Assembly (NCBI RefSeq): GCF_000699445.3
Contig: NC_067200.1
Coordinates: 11,679,256 to 11,743,255, forward strand
DNA: 64,000 nt
Reading direction: 5' to 3'
Origin: Schistosoma haematobium
Lineage: Eukaryota; Platyhelminthes; Trematoda; Strigeidida; Schistosomatidae
The stretch's first letter is position 1; the number at the start of each line of letters is the position of its first letter. Shown here one piece after another: positions 13,301 to 23,549 of the stretch. A program made the position numbers and the translations under genes. The notes under the pieces are model-generated. The model was given only the letters and a program-made list of their open reading frames with translations. It did no database searches and was not told the DNA's origin.

Positions 13301-15396
13301 GAACTTAATTGCTCACATTATCGAAAATCTCCCTGCACATTCAAAATCCCTCCACTTTTTTATTTTAGAAATTATTAAAATCACTTGCTTTTAAAACAGT
13401 CTTGTCTTTTTCATAGTTAGCCATTTGCCTTTTCATCTCGGTGTTTTCTTCTTTAGCTTTATTTAAAGGCTCTACTAGTCGGCGGTTTTCAGCTGCTATC
13501 TCATTTGCTCGACGCTCTAAGCGTTCCTCATTCTTTTTTCGTTCTTCTAGTTGTTCCTGTATTTATAATAGAACAAGCATGCAATGGTAATTACACAGCT
13601 AAACTACTGAATAAAAGTACAATTAAAGAAAAGGAAAGAAATAAAGTTATTAGGTGTCGGTAGCTAGTTGAACTTAAATTTCCCCAGAGGTCATAATCGA
13701 ATACAAATTTAATAAATGTTTTGCCTTCCAGAAATATTACTTGTGACAGTGAGATGAGCATTATTACTACTTATAAATGCTAATAATGCAAAATTCTCTT
13801 CCATTAGCAAGCTTTTATTTAAGTGTTATCACTACTAAACCAGATTTCCGAAGAATGCTAAAAGCATATCAATAATGGCTAGAAATATGGATAAAGCATA
13901 AAATGTTTGAACAGTACTTTTCAACTCCTAGCTTTTTTGAAGTAAGTGAGGTGGTTCTGAATAACGTTTAGCAATAAAAATGAAACAGCGCCTTTACGTT
14001 CATGAAAAGTGATAGCTTCTGTCACCGAATGCATCTTAGTTTGCGTTTTCATATGCTTGTGTATATATCTTTGATATATTATTCCGAAAATGCCTTAAAA
14101 AAATAAACTATAAAGTTCGCGAGTTAGAATACTTTATATTATGGTAATGAGGATTTTGTATACCAGAAAGTAAAATCTGGTAACCTGGGGGTTCAAAATT
14201 CACCATACTATGGCAATATTTTCCAGAAATAATTTAATCGTAATTTAAAAAAAGATAACGAAATCGATTGCAAAAAGTATTATGTCCTTAAAGTTAACTA
14301 GCGCACTGTCTGAAACATTTCAGACGATACGGTTAACTGAGAAAAGATTCGAGCGATGCTTAACGCCAAATTCATCTTCAATAATTGTTGAAGACATCCG
14401 AAATTGTTTACTAGATAAATCTACTAGTGATATTTTTGCCGTCGCCATTTTATATTGAAGAGATTATTATCAACAAGTAGGACCCTTCATACTTACCTTT
14501 AGTGTGTTTATTAAAGCTAGGTTATTTAAAGTAATATCATTGTAATAGTTCTTCATCTCCGCATATGATTTCTCATGACTACGCATAAGAGCATTTATAT
14601 GATTATTTTTTCTCTCCTCTGTCTCATGCAGTTCATTTTTCCTTTGAAGATCAAGCTTTTCCTTCAGTTCTTTTGTATTTTTCATGTATATCTTTTTTTG
14701 TTCCTCCATCTTTCTTTCAAAATCTTTTCTTATTTCGTGCATCTAAAAAGTCTCTATTTGATCCAATTCATTTTTTTACTTCATGTTCGTGTTCTTTCTT
14801 CAGGGTTCTGACATTGTCTTCACTAGAAAGCTGAGTTTCCCTCAGCTTGATCTTCAGGTTTTGTTCGTCTTGTCTTAAAAGTCCCTGAACTTTCAAATGT
14901 TCTTCTTGGTTGATTCGAATAGCAGTTGCAGTCTCCGCTTTCAATTCAGAAATATTATTTTGGTGCTCATATAGTAGATGTTTGACCTTTTGTTTGTAAA
15001 CCTACAAAGGTTCGATATATTTATGTCAAAATGTTCTTTACTTTCAGTTCTAACTGATGCCTTTCTTCAGATTCTTCCATCTCACGTTCTTTATTTCTTA
15101 GTTCGGCTGACCGATCTTCTAGTTGCTGTTTGGATATTTCCCAGAACGTGTTCACTTTGTCTCTTTCTAGCTGAAAGTAATTTCTCTCTTCTCTTTCTCT
15201 TTCTAGCTCTTCTCGAAGTCGGATGATGTGTTCTTCTAACTCTTCCTTTGTCATCTCTGTTGTTGAAACACCATCTACGACAGTTGGCGTTTTGGACTTA
15301 GAGGAAGTTGAAGACTTTTTCCCCTTCTTCTTTCCAGGCTTCTTTTTGGGTGGCTAAACATAAATAAAATCATTTTCCTTATTTTATTCTAACCAT
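4200..15396 (-). CDS. GAS8: GAS8/DRC4, dynein regulatory complex subunit 4 (complete, 9 coding exons)
   Basis: Joining exons 15396-15394, 15353-15042, 15001-14780, 14742-14497, 13556-13389, 11749-11663, 10112-9903, 5571-5506 and 4349-4200 gives 487 codons plus TAA with no frame break; all introns are phase 0. The product is a long charged coiled coil with a Lys/Pro-rich N terminus. Recognisable GAS8 blocks are [50 protein letters not shown] and the C-terminal GPAGLVS. Length is close to the about 478 residues I recall for vertebrate GAS8. Known family role: DRC4 is a structural subunit of the nexin-dynein regulatory complex that links doublet microtubules in motile cilia and flagella. In a fluke that would mean sperm, flame cells and miracidial cilia (inference). 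Introns follow GT-AG, except the one after exon 5 (GC-AG). No other gene is adjacent in the same orientation. Confidence 0.95.
4480..5035 (-). mobile_element. RTE/SR2-like LINE 3' fragment
   Basis: Read on the minus strand, this piece inside the last GAS8 intron has broken frames resembling the C-terminal end of schistosome RTE polyproteins: KNIxNSKQLS-type, then LLYxAETC-type, then LRK...RQAL-type and GRPKNT-type segments. It is 5' truncated and full of stops. The same region is represented at 55.9-56.7 kb, which supports the assignment. Confidence 0.75.
5506..5571 (-). CDS. GAS8: GAS8 exon 8 (DxLDS..[12 protein letters not shown])
   Basis: A 66-nt exon too short for an ORF listing. It encodes [22 protein letters not shown] (residues 417-438 as two abutting blocks), matching the GAS8 stretch after VSRKL. 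Acceptor ACTAG, donor GTAAAT. Confidence 0.92.
5715..6045 (-). repeat. Smα-like hammerhead SINE copy (core degraded)
   Basis: The minus strand at 5731-5800 has the Smα hammerhead layout: a stem I strand ATCCAG, a core reading CTAACGAG (CTGACGAG expected), stem II GTCCC, then GGAAC in place of GAAAC, a GCGC loop, and GTC before CTGGATTCC. Two core positions are mutated, so cleavage is unlikely. The 3' body (cttgtgactta..., ...gagactgatca) is shared with the copies at 26, 34.7, 50, 52.4 and 59.3 kb. It lies in the intron between GAS8 exons 7 and 8, just upstream of exon 8. Confidence 0.8.
6046..9902. other. GAS8 intron: little recognisable content
   Basis: No exon could be placed here. A decayed family A copy lies at 8275-8425 (minus): stem-loop remnants and GACCATCACTGAAAAC. 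Short ORFs near 7.0-7.6 kb have no recognisable domain. Confidence 0.5.
9903..10112 (-). CDS. GAS8: GAS8 exon 7 (conserved C-terminal half)
   Basis: Residues 347-416. Carries [33 protein letters not shown] and ASNLDP...VSRKL. The acceptor is GATTCAG and the donor GTAAGT after AAATTAGGC. An open frame extends upstream of the acceptor to 10193 but that part is intronic. Confidence 0.95.
10345..11225 (+). mobile_element. Decayed LINE reverse transcriptase fragment
   Basis: Broken frames contain RT-like pieces: a segment reading [13 protein letters not shown], then FRQVLEH, then [16 protein letters not shown] (degenerate RT core), then FYSNT. There is no continuous ORF. The tail ends CTGACTGACTGAAC, like the end of the LINE at 51.1-51.5 kb, so both may be one family (CR1/SR1-like or Perere-like; clade uncertain). 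It lies in the intron between GAS8 exons 6 and 7. Confidence 0.65.
11663..11749 (-). CDS. GAS8: GAS8 exon 6 (coiled coil)
   Basis: Residues 318-346, [18 protein letters not shown]... to LEQQFKH. Acceptor ATTAG, donor GTAAGT, 87 nt, phase 0. Fits the GAS8 segment ending LEQRF just before the ER(D/N)(E/D)LY block. Confidence 0.92.
12135..12240 (+). repeat. Imperfect trinucleotide microsatellite (CTA/CTG/ATT)
   Basis: A run of ACT/GCT/ATT triplets grading into ATTATCATT repeats, in a GAS8 intron. No coding signal. Confidence 0.8.
13389..13556 (-). CDS. GAS8: GAS8 exon 5 (coiled coil; GC donor)
   Basis: Residues 262-317, [16 protein letters not shown]... through [10 protein letters not shown]. 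Continuity with exon 4 (LINTLK) and exon 6 (QTKALLK) matches the family without gaps. The donor site reads AAA|GCAAGT, so the intron 13388-11750 is GC-AG. Confidence 0.9.
14497..14742 (-). CDS. GAS8: GAS8 exon 4 (coiled coil, [10 protein letters not shown] motif)
   Basis: Residues 180-261. Contains [20 protein letters not shown] and [19 protein letters not shown], the central conserved core of DRC4. The donor is GTAAGT immediately after AAG. Confidence 0.95.
14780..15001 (-). CDS. GAS8: GAS8 exon 3 (coiled coil)
   Basis: Begins [16 protein letters not shown], which aligns directly with the GAS8 block following the HQ(V/L)E(I/L)K segment, and ends KKEHEHE. It is followed by a 37-nt intron (14779-14743, GT...AG). 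Residues 106-179. Confidence 0.92.
15042..15353 (-). CDS. GAS8: GAS8 exon 2 (N-terminal basic region and first coiled coil)
   Basis: Encodes residues 2-105: a Lys-rich leader, then the block ending HQLELK. It carries [15 protein letters not shown], the most conserved N-terminal GAS8 signature. The donor after CTGAAA is GTAAAG; 312 nt, phase 0. Confidence 0.95.
15394..15396 (-). CDS. GAS8: GAS8 exon 1 (start codon only)
   Basis: The ATG is followed directly by a donor GTTAGA, a 40-nt intron (15393-15354) ending TTTAG, and then [16 protein letters not shown]8 proteins typically begin with a short Met-Pro-Lys-Lys-rich segment, so this start fits the family. An alternative internal Met exists within exon 2 (TEMTKEE) but would discard the conserved basic N terminus. 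Confidence 0.75.
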
Positions 15397-15798
15397 GTTC
15401 TGAGTCTTGAAAACGTTTCGTAACCGTAGTCAATACAGTTAATAGTTCAAACAACATCCAATATTTAATTTTTCATAATAGGTGAGTGGAAACCCAAAGA
15501 TTTCTTCGTGCCCAATTTTTGATATCAAAAGTCTAAAAGTAACAAATGTTCAGGTTTTTTGGATATTTATTATCCGTTGACAGAGTCCAGATGACTTAAT
15601 TTAGTTCTCTTCTTCCAGGTTGCTTGCGTTCCGTCATCTCTTGAATGAGTAGATTGAGAAATCGGCTGGAGATTCTTGGGTGACAGATCCTCGGAGTTTA
15701 TTGCGCATTAGGAAAGTTCATATTTCACGAGGATATTGATCTTTCTTGGCTTTTTCATTCACCTTTTGGTTTCGAGCTTCCCTAACCTTGTTGAGGGG

Positions 15799-16256
15799 TG
15801 TTATATCCCGATAAGAATAATGAATGGTAATTTTTGGGATCCATTTATGGACCAATACTATGAGTATATTTTTATCGTATAATTGTTATGTAACTTAACT
15901 GTTCATATTCATGTCACTCTTATTATAAGCTTTAATTTGACCCATGGACTATTACTATACGATTTACCATTCTTGAGTCGTGGCCTGTCTATTAATTACT
16001 ATCTCCCTCATTCACAGCCACTTTTGGCTAAATATTGTACAAACGTTGTTCCATATTTTTTGGTAAGTTGTGGTCTGTCTAGTTGATATATAAACCGAGT
16101 ATGTTTGAAATAAATGATTCATATCGCTGAGGCTGAGGCTTGTGTTTTGGAATTATCTGGCTGGGCTAGGCGGGATCAGAACTTTAGATTGCTCTCACGT
16201 GTTTTACGCGTCTTTGGTCCGATCGATAAGTCACTGCTCCCCACTTGGCGGTCACA
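15799..16256 (+). repeat. LTR-like repeat (family D), copy 1
   Basis: Starts TGTTATATCCCG, preceded by purine-rich GAGGGG, and ends near CTTGGCGGTCACA. A second copy at 28.4-28.86 kb in opposite orientation shares start, end and interior. TTGGCG at the right end could be the start of a tRNA primer-binding site of the type also seen next to the gypsy LTR at 33.7 kb. A short Met-initiated frame follows at 16386 (MTKAFTDAYQEWIIELFQ), possibly a gag start, then it breaks. Confidence 0.6.
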
Positions 16257-16456
16257 AGATGTAACAAGAGGGGAATACTCCATCAGGTCTAATATTATTT
16301 CTTTGCATCTCGCAAGGCGTAAATCACCTCTTACTCAGGGCAGATCAATGTTTGGAGGTTTACCTTTGAGGTCGTTACATACACGATGACTAAAGCATTC
16401 ACGGATGCCTACCAGGAGTGGATCATTGAACTATTTCAGGCAGATATAAGTAGCCT

Positions 16457-18770
16457 TTTAAATAGGTGCGAAAAAGTCGTACCATTTTATAGTCTTGTTC
16501 TTACTAAGAGTTTTTGAGGAATGATGAATATATTTACGCCTAATTGCGAGAAAGTCCTTCATAATGCCTACAATGTGTTAGAATCTTTAGATCTAACAGC
16601 ATATCGTTGATCCATTGTATTCAGGTCATGAGTTATTTTGACTCCTAAGATTTTTTCAGGGAGGAATTATGCCAGAGACGTCCAATGAGTTATGTGGTTA
16701 CTGCTGTCGTATACCTTATGTGCAGTGTAGCCCAAATGGTTGAATTGAAAGGTGCCTAGACACTGATGGATGTTCAACCATTGTCATCATTAATTACTTC
16801 CCACCATAATTTATTACTTTTGACGTAAAATGCTATTGAATATTTGAAGATATTCCAAGGGTCATGGTCATCTGAAATAAATAATAGTCGTTTTTTGCCC
16901 TACACACGTCAAGGTACCGGCTTTCAGGACAGAAATTAAGTTATTATTCTCACTCTTTGTTATTAACTAACCAGGAGTTATTTGGTACATCTAGACAGGT
17001 GTCACTTAATTCCTTATGATTTCATATCCTAACAGAAGTATAGTTAGCAGTAACCATTTCCACACATCCCTCTTAACGATATACAATAGTCTAGAATGAG
17101 CCGTAGCAGACGAAAACTACAGTGTTGGCCTACTTGAGAACTTGCCTAGTGATTCTAGACACTACCCAGTTCAAACCACCTCATACAACTCTTGGTTACC
17201 CCACCGCTTTGTCACACAAATCGCTTCGTCCATTTTGGCTCTCTTCCTCTTAACAGTGTTGCTATGAGGTCTCTAACCGTGGATGGATATATTTCTTACT
17301 GGTTAAGGTTACCGTCTGTATACTCTGGCCTAATGGAGGGTGAAAATTTTCTCCATGATTACAACTGTTCACAACTACAATAGCTCATTAACTGACTCTC
17401 ATAACCACAGATATATGTACCGCATATCCATTCAACTCACTCTACATCACCTATTATCCCAGAACAAGCTTCTTTTTTCCATCAGAAAAATCGCTAAATC
17501 ACATCTCTCCAATTTACTATATTACTAAAAAGTCGAACGAACCTGAATTTAAAACCACACTCCCTTGCTAAATAATATTCAACATACCTGCTGATCACTG
17601 CCTGATTTTTTACTAGATAAAACGGCTCATCTATGCACTCTGGTGCTTTCAAGCAACTCTTCACTTGTTCAAATAACGGAAGTTTAATTGTCCTCAAATG
17701 TTTTAGGCTCATAGCTTCTGACATACTTGTGTAAACTCTTCCTCCATGAATAAAGCTCTAAAGTGGAAGACGATGTTCCCATATGTGCATCTGGAAACAT
17801 GAGAGATGAAATCTAAGGCGATACTAAACTCAATAAGGTACTTGACTCGATATGGTTACTGTACACACTTTTGGCTATAAAATACCAATTAGATGCATGT
17901 GTTGTACTCCAAACACACACAGTTCAGCTGGTACTACTTATGTGAACCATTTGCCAAGACAGCCCCCACTAGATTTCTCATGAGAAATTATTTACTATGA
18001 TTTCAACCTATCAAGCGTCAACTGGCAGAAACACTCTAGTCCATAGTGATTTGAAAACATACTTAGATCCTTAGACATACATGGTTGGCACCAACTAATG
18101 CACCTGCCTACGCGATACTATGCTTTTCTCAACTCAATATTCTGTCACAATGTCACGCCGACATCCGTAGTGGTCGGCAATAAGTTTCACAAAGGCGATG
18201 ATAAGATAGTCTTTACCCAAAGCCCGCATATATACAACAATCGAGATAAAATATCCACGGTCAAAATTCAAACGAACGACAAAAGCTCAAGAAATCATCA
18301 TCATCAAGTATACACCAATACGCAACAATTTTGCCTTAGATATATTCGTGGCGGATGAGTTACATGGGCTTATAATACTTCTTGATGAATCCTTCAACTG
18401 TGTTAGTTTACAGATACATTAGAAAACATCATAGCCTTACTAACATACAATGGGCTCTCTATAAGCCCAATTCACGTCGGAATATGAATTTCCGCTTTTC
18501 CCTCTTTGTCGGAGTTGTATTAGACTCTCCCTCATGACTTCATGTCCCATCTTAGTTTTTATTTAGAGTAAACAGGTAATTCATTGAACCTATTGCTACT
18601 GCGCAGCTATGGTCAGTCTCAAGAAACTCACACCACTATCCCAACTAGTCATCGCGCGAACCTTATAGTTTTCATTTTTTGAGCCTGCAAACCACCACCT
18701 GACTCAAGTAGGACAAAACACTTTTAACACCATATTAATCATCATATTTGTAGTACTTTTATTAATTTTA
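16457..18770. other. Intergenic, no recognisable gene
   Basis: Only short ORFs without recognisable domains (for example 17494-17724 minus, 18098-18358 plus). I could not join any into a gene. Confidence 0.5.
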
Positions 18771-18774
18771 TTTG

Positions 18775-19258
18775 AACACATAAATATTGGTACAGGAGGG
18801 CACCAAATATGTATGCGCCAGACATTTTCACTAGCACTATATTTGTGCGTGGGGTATGCTACTGCCCGGGCGCCCAGACCAAACCAGGTGGTTATCTTAG
18901 GGGGTCACTCCCCGAGCCTTTGACCTAAAGGTCTGACCCACAAGGCAGTAGAGCATCGTAAGGAGATGTAGTCCCATGGTAGCCGGTAACCAAAAATTGG
19001 TTCATGCGCCATTTGTTCCCCCAGGATACTGGAGCCCATGTGCACCATTGATTTGGTTTGGGATCCGGTTAAAGCGGCTCTTATTCGCTTTTCGTCTTCT
19101 CAATTTCGTGAACGACACCCCTGCCACGAGAAGGCAGTGAGTAGGACTTCGCCGGGAGAGGTTGTATACGCGTGGCCATGTGAGAGCATTTCGAGAGGGA
19201 GGGCGGGCTCACTCTCGGCCGTACCAGGGCATTTGGGGGCCATAGAGCCATAGAGCTA
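18775..19258 (-). repeat. TAAA-tailed interspersed repeat (family E), copy 1
   Basis: Matches the reverse complement of copies at 27.37 and 29.04 kb. Shared blocks include ATTGGTTTGGAAT-like, CACATGGCCACG-like, and a terminal ...GCGCATATTTGGTGCC block next to a T/A-rich tail (left edge here). An ORF across it (WSPCAPL...) recurs in other copies but runs antisense to the TAAA tail, so it is probably not coding. Confidence 0.7.
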
Positions 19259-19259
19259 A

Positions 19260-22200
19260 TTCTGGAACACAAACCTAAATTGTGCGTTTGTCGGGGTCAA
19301 AGCTTATACCAAGCTCCTTACACTCATTACTTCATAACAACGATAAACTTGCTAAACTATTCGACTACATAAATATTTCGCTATTAACTCCCATGAATAT
19401 TCCACTGTGAATCTTTCCTGATTTACTGGTGTCGCGATTCAACGACTCTACTGTGTCTGTATCCTATCCGTAAACTTTTTTTGGCTGTAGGTAACCGTCG
19501 TTCTGTCGACAGAAGAAACTAGACTAGCAGTGAATAGGTCTGTAGCGACCGAACAACCAATATTCGGTTGGAACAACGGACTGACGAACCCTAAATTTAT
19601 TCGATTAAACCAGACCAAGTTCCTCTGTATAGCTCACAACGCGTCTTTGAGATACTCGTATTATATTATATCAAAACACAAATTCTGTGCTCAATATAAA
19701 CGGTTCTAATTAAGAAAACAGAACAAATTACATCAAAAATACAAAATACCTCAAACGGTACAGCCTGTGCTATACAGTCAGAAGTTTCTCTAACGCAAAG
19801 TAGCGCGCTAAACAATGAAAGAGACAGTTAATACTAAAGGGTTTGATACCTGAGAATCAACACAAATATTCCCAATAAGATGGGATCAAATATCTATCAG
19901 CAGGGATTGCAGCAATTCTCCCAAGCAGACAGTCAGAAGTTTAACAGTCACAAACTGAACCACGCCATGACCTTGAGCTTAGTCAAACACAACCTTACTG
20001 TCCGGCAACATGCAATAGAAAATTAGGCAACAAAAATAAGTCTTTCATCAAAATCACATAATAAAGGCTCAAACGGGGAAGACTGAAGAACAAAAGACAT
20101 GGTTAAACGAGATCGAAACAAAGGTTGGAATACACAAAAGGGAGAAGGAACAAATAAATGAAAATACTGTTCAACAAAGAAGCTGCAGAGGGATTTTCAC
20201 TGTTCTCTTTCCGTTACAAGGTCTTTATTTAGATAGTGGGGCAGTCACAGAGGAGGGGGGATGATCGGTTGAACCACACAAAGTTTTTCAACATTCAATA
20301 TAAGATGATAAGAAATATAATGTCTATACAAAACAAAGAAGTGAATGAATACTCTATTGTTTTGAAATATGCTTGTTTGTTCGAGGTTGACTCTTCACTA
20401 GCCAACTTAAGCTATTACAAACCCGCGCTGTGTACTAGTAATCATCCATTATCAATGAAATATTATTTCTTTGTTCAAAATAAACTGTTTTTGGTGTTTT
20501 TTGTTGTTATCTCGGAAGCTGGTTCGTCACTGGCAATCATTTAGTAAGTGAGGATCTCTCAAAAGTGATTAACCATAGACTTATTTTTATCCAGCCATCC
20601 TCTATCACCTAAAATGGGCTTGCCTTTATGGTCAGAATGAAAGTTCTTTAGTTCATTTCCATCCTATCTCAGTTACTGTAAAAGCTAGTATATGCCAATC
20701 GCAGAAAAAGAACACCGTTCTTACGACTTAGCATGTCGTTGTAAAGGACGAAAACTCCATCAGTTGGATTATACCGCTGCCTTTTTTCGCTGTTTGTCAT
20801 GTTTCCGAAGGTGACATTTAGATCTTCTATGTTAAGTATGTTACTCAACTCTCCACTTTCACACGGCAGGTTGAAAGCAATATCACACCAAACAGTCAGC
20901 TCTCTTCTACAGTATCTGATCTCTAGCTAAGTAGTCTCCATAATTCGTATATACAAAAGACCCTGAAATCGGGCTTTTACTTCGTTTTATGTGAGTTAGT
21001 TCACTTCAGTTTCTAAAGACTTACCTCTAACACGGTCACAAAAGTTGAGATAAACACAGACATATATTTCAGGTCTACGGAACGTGCATGGGTTTTCGAT
21101 AATAAACTTCTTTCCTTAGTGGAGTAGATGATGAATTGAAAGGCGACCTTACTGTAAGGCTACAAAATCCAGGTTTTATTCTGTCGAGTAAAGTTTATGA
21201 ATTTTAACATCTACTGTTTCCAGAAGAAGCTTGAACAATGGGGAATTAATGTAACACATGATTTGTTTAAACAAAACCTATGAAAACTTGACTGAAGATC
21301 CCCCACGTTTATGCACTGCATAAATGACGGTTTTCAAACCTTAAAGAAGAAATATTTTCAAGTGAATGACGGATATGGTCAACCTGAATCTGAAATGCTT
21401 TCAATTTAGGTGAAAATCCTACAAAAGGCGAAGGTAGTACTTCCATTATTTAACTATGAGCGGCGAATCATAAGCCATCTAATTACTTTATACAAATATT
21501 TACATGTCAACAAACAGTTCTAGACTTTAGACAATGTTTAGTGCACTGATTTCAGCTGCTTGGTTTTAAGACACAAGTAGATCCATTATCGTTATGGAAA
21601 GTGGATAAAAACAGAATTGGATAGGTCAGTGTAACCAGTCGGAATGTGAACTGGATCACAAGGTTTGAGTGTCTGTAACTCGATGCAAGTGCGTGAGTTT
21701 ATTCATGATAAATCTGCTTCAGTCAGTTGTTTTAATGGCACATAACACTGGCTTTGTTCATAGTATGTAATTAACAAATGTAATGAAGAAATCATTTATA
21801 AGTTAACTGTATTATATGGTGAACTACTAGAGAGGATGTAATAGCAATAAACGGCATGAAAAAAGTGAACGCTTAACATGAGAACACTTGTCGCTTCCAC
21901 TTATTCAGTTCGTTAGCTAAAGGACAGCAGTCTGTTGGTATTCACGTGGCTATCTAGTCCGGTCTTAAATTTTTCTGTTTATGAGGCTCTGATAGCACTC
22001 CAGGAAGTATAGGCTGCTGAAGTGAATGGAGTAACCATATGATATGACGAGAAGAAAAATCAAAATTCAATTGATTTACTAATTATGAATTTTGTTCAAC
22101 ATTACTTCCGTTCTGATTTAATGTGATGATCATTTAATGCAGTATCTGCTTTCTTTTGTTCTTTTGCTTCTTTTATTCTGTATAATATACGATATTCTTG

Positions 22201-22310
22201 TATTCAATTGACATGAAGTATGCTCTGTATGTGGTTTGTTACAACTGAGTATTTTTTATGTATGTGATTTCATCCTTATTATTAATCAAAGTGTGTGTAC
22301 ATTCAAAATA
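19260..22310. other. Intergenic, no recognisable gene
   Basis: AT-rich with moderate patches. The 102-codon ORF at 20236-20544 shows no family signature. Confidence 0.45.
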
Positions 22311-22480
22311 TAAACGAGTATATTTTCGACTAGGGTCGTCGACACTGTCTGGAATAACATTTCTTTCACTAGTTTTCTGACTTGGAAGGGATCTAGCGTT
22401 CTAGTGCTCAATTTATACGCGGTATATCAAGAATATGAGCTCTAGATATAACACTTTATCTATATGTCCGAATGCTTCAG
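22310..22480 (+). repeat. Repeat family H, copy 1
   Basis: Contains TTATACGCGGTATATCAAGA, CTAGCGTTCTAGTGCTC and AATAACATTTCTTTCA. The reverse complement of these blocks occurs at 55.39-55.54 kb. Identity unknown; possibly an LTR fragment. Confidence 0.5.
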
Positions 22481-22954
22481 AATAGTTTGGGATCTACTGT
22501 CATCGTGCGGTAATTTGCAGGATGGTAGCATCTGCGATCTCCCTAACAATGACCTATATATCGTATGAGCTGCAATCATCACTACATCTGGTATTGGAAA
22601 AGTGACTTACCTGTATTATTTTCCAAAGTTATTAAGTTTTTTTATTTGTACCTTTCGATAATGACAAATAAACGGTTAAGAACATGTTATGAGCTGTAGG
22701 CACTTGGAGTTGGTTCCGAACATTCTGTGACGGCCATTTTGACGTTTACTATTTCCTTGGTCTCTCCCATATACTATCTTTACATTCTGCTGATTTTATC
22801 CAACCAAAGAAGTTGTCTTCTTGGAGGATAACAGGATATTTTGGTAGGCTTATCTAGGTTATGAATAATGACACCTTACTTTATACTTCTGATATAAGTT
22901 CTTTCTAGTAGAAGCTCATTATGGCGGTTATCTGGAGAACAAACACTAAAATAT

Positions 22955-23310
22955 ATTTTTTGATTGAGGTCATGAACCGATTGATGTTAGACCACCACAA
23001 TTGAAAACCTGGGAGCACTGGACGGCCGTTTCGTCCTATTGTGGGACTCCTCAGCAGTGCGAATCCAGAATCCTGCTCGTGGGATTCGAGCCGAGGGCTT
23101 TCGGTCTCACGCGCGAACGCTTAACCAACTGGACCACTGAGCCGGCATCCAATGGTGATAGTTTCTAGCATCAACCAATTCACGAAATTGCGCGACCAAC
23201 TTCCGTTGTATTGAGGTAGATACCTGTCTCTACCCGACAAGGATTAGCTCCACTGGTCACGGCTTCTCACTAGAACTCCGAGAATTCCCTCACGAAGCTA
23301 GTCCCTAGTG
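22955..23310 (-). repeat. Family A hammerhead element with right-hand extension
   Basis: Minus-strand unit: tail arm (GATTGATGTTAGACCACC), intact hammerhead, tRNA-like head (23075-23155), then a non-tRNA extension to about 23.31 kb. The extension is shared with 48.18-48.34 kb and in part with 61.69-61.82 kb. Confidence 0.8.
23015..23060 (-). ncRNA. Hammerhead ribozyme, family A (intact core)
   Basis: Read on the minus strand: stem I GCACTG, core CTGAGGAG, stem II GTCC...GGAC, core GAAAC, loop GGCC, cleavage triplet GTC, stem I return CAGTGC. All core residues match CUGANGA...GAAA...UH, and stem I pairs fully over 6 bp. Stem III is the minimal 2 bp typical of schistosome ribozymes. Confidence 0.85.
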
Positions 23311-23334
23311 AGCACATGTTGATTATTAGTATAG

Positions 23335-23545
23335 GGGTTGTGGAGTTTGTTAAGTTTTTGATTGAGACCATGAACCGATTGATGTTAGACCACCACAATT
23401 GAAAACCTGGAAGCACTGGACGGCCGTTTCGTCCCATTGTGGGACTCCTCAGAAGTGCGCATCCACGATCCCGGTGGTGGTCTAACATCAATTGGTTCAT
23501 GATCTCAATCAAAAACTTAACAATCTCCACAACCCCTATACTACT
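23335..23545. repeat. Family A foldback element with long terminal inverted repeats
   Basis: Left end (TAGTATAGGGGTTGTGGAG ... GATGTTAGACCACCAC) is repeated in inverted orientation at the right end (23463-23535). Between the arms is one minus-strand hammerhead (23413-23458). Confidence 0.8.
23413..23458 (-). ncRNA. Hammerhead ribozyme, family A (near intact)
   Basis: CTGAGGAG, GGGACGAAAC, GGCC loop and GTC are intact; stem I reads GCACTT against CAGTGC, one mismatch at the closing pair. Confidence 0.75.
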
Positions 23546-23549
23546 AAAA

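Larger units (their letters stand above)
11760..14496. other. GAS8 introns around exon 5
   Basis: Apart from exon 5 (13389-13556) and the microsatellite near 12.2 kb I see no gene or named repeat. The ORF at 12300-12524 has no recognisable motif. Confidence 0.5.

Noticed and set aside
14575..15226. Hydrophobic plus-strand ORFs resembling membrane proteins
   Set aside because: They are antisense shadows of GAS8 coiled-coil exons 2-4 (Glu/Lys codons read as Phe/Leu on the other strand).
18775..19258. ORF with WSPCAPL/ESISRGR-type sequence repeated at 29.0, 57.7 and 60.9 kb
   Set aside because: It runs antisense to the TAAA tail of repeat family E, is broken in most copies and shows no domain.
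20236..20544. 102-codon ORF in the intergenic region
   Set aside because: No recognisable motif; a single open frame of this length is expected by chance in 20 kb.
23075..23155. Possible tRNA gene (A and B box-like sequences)
   Set aside because: No cloverleaf can be formed; it is the tRNA-derived head of family A and recurs in other copies.
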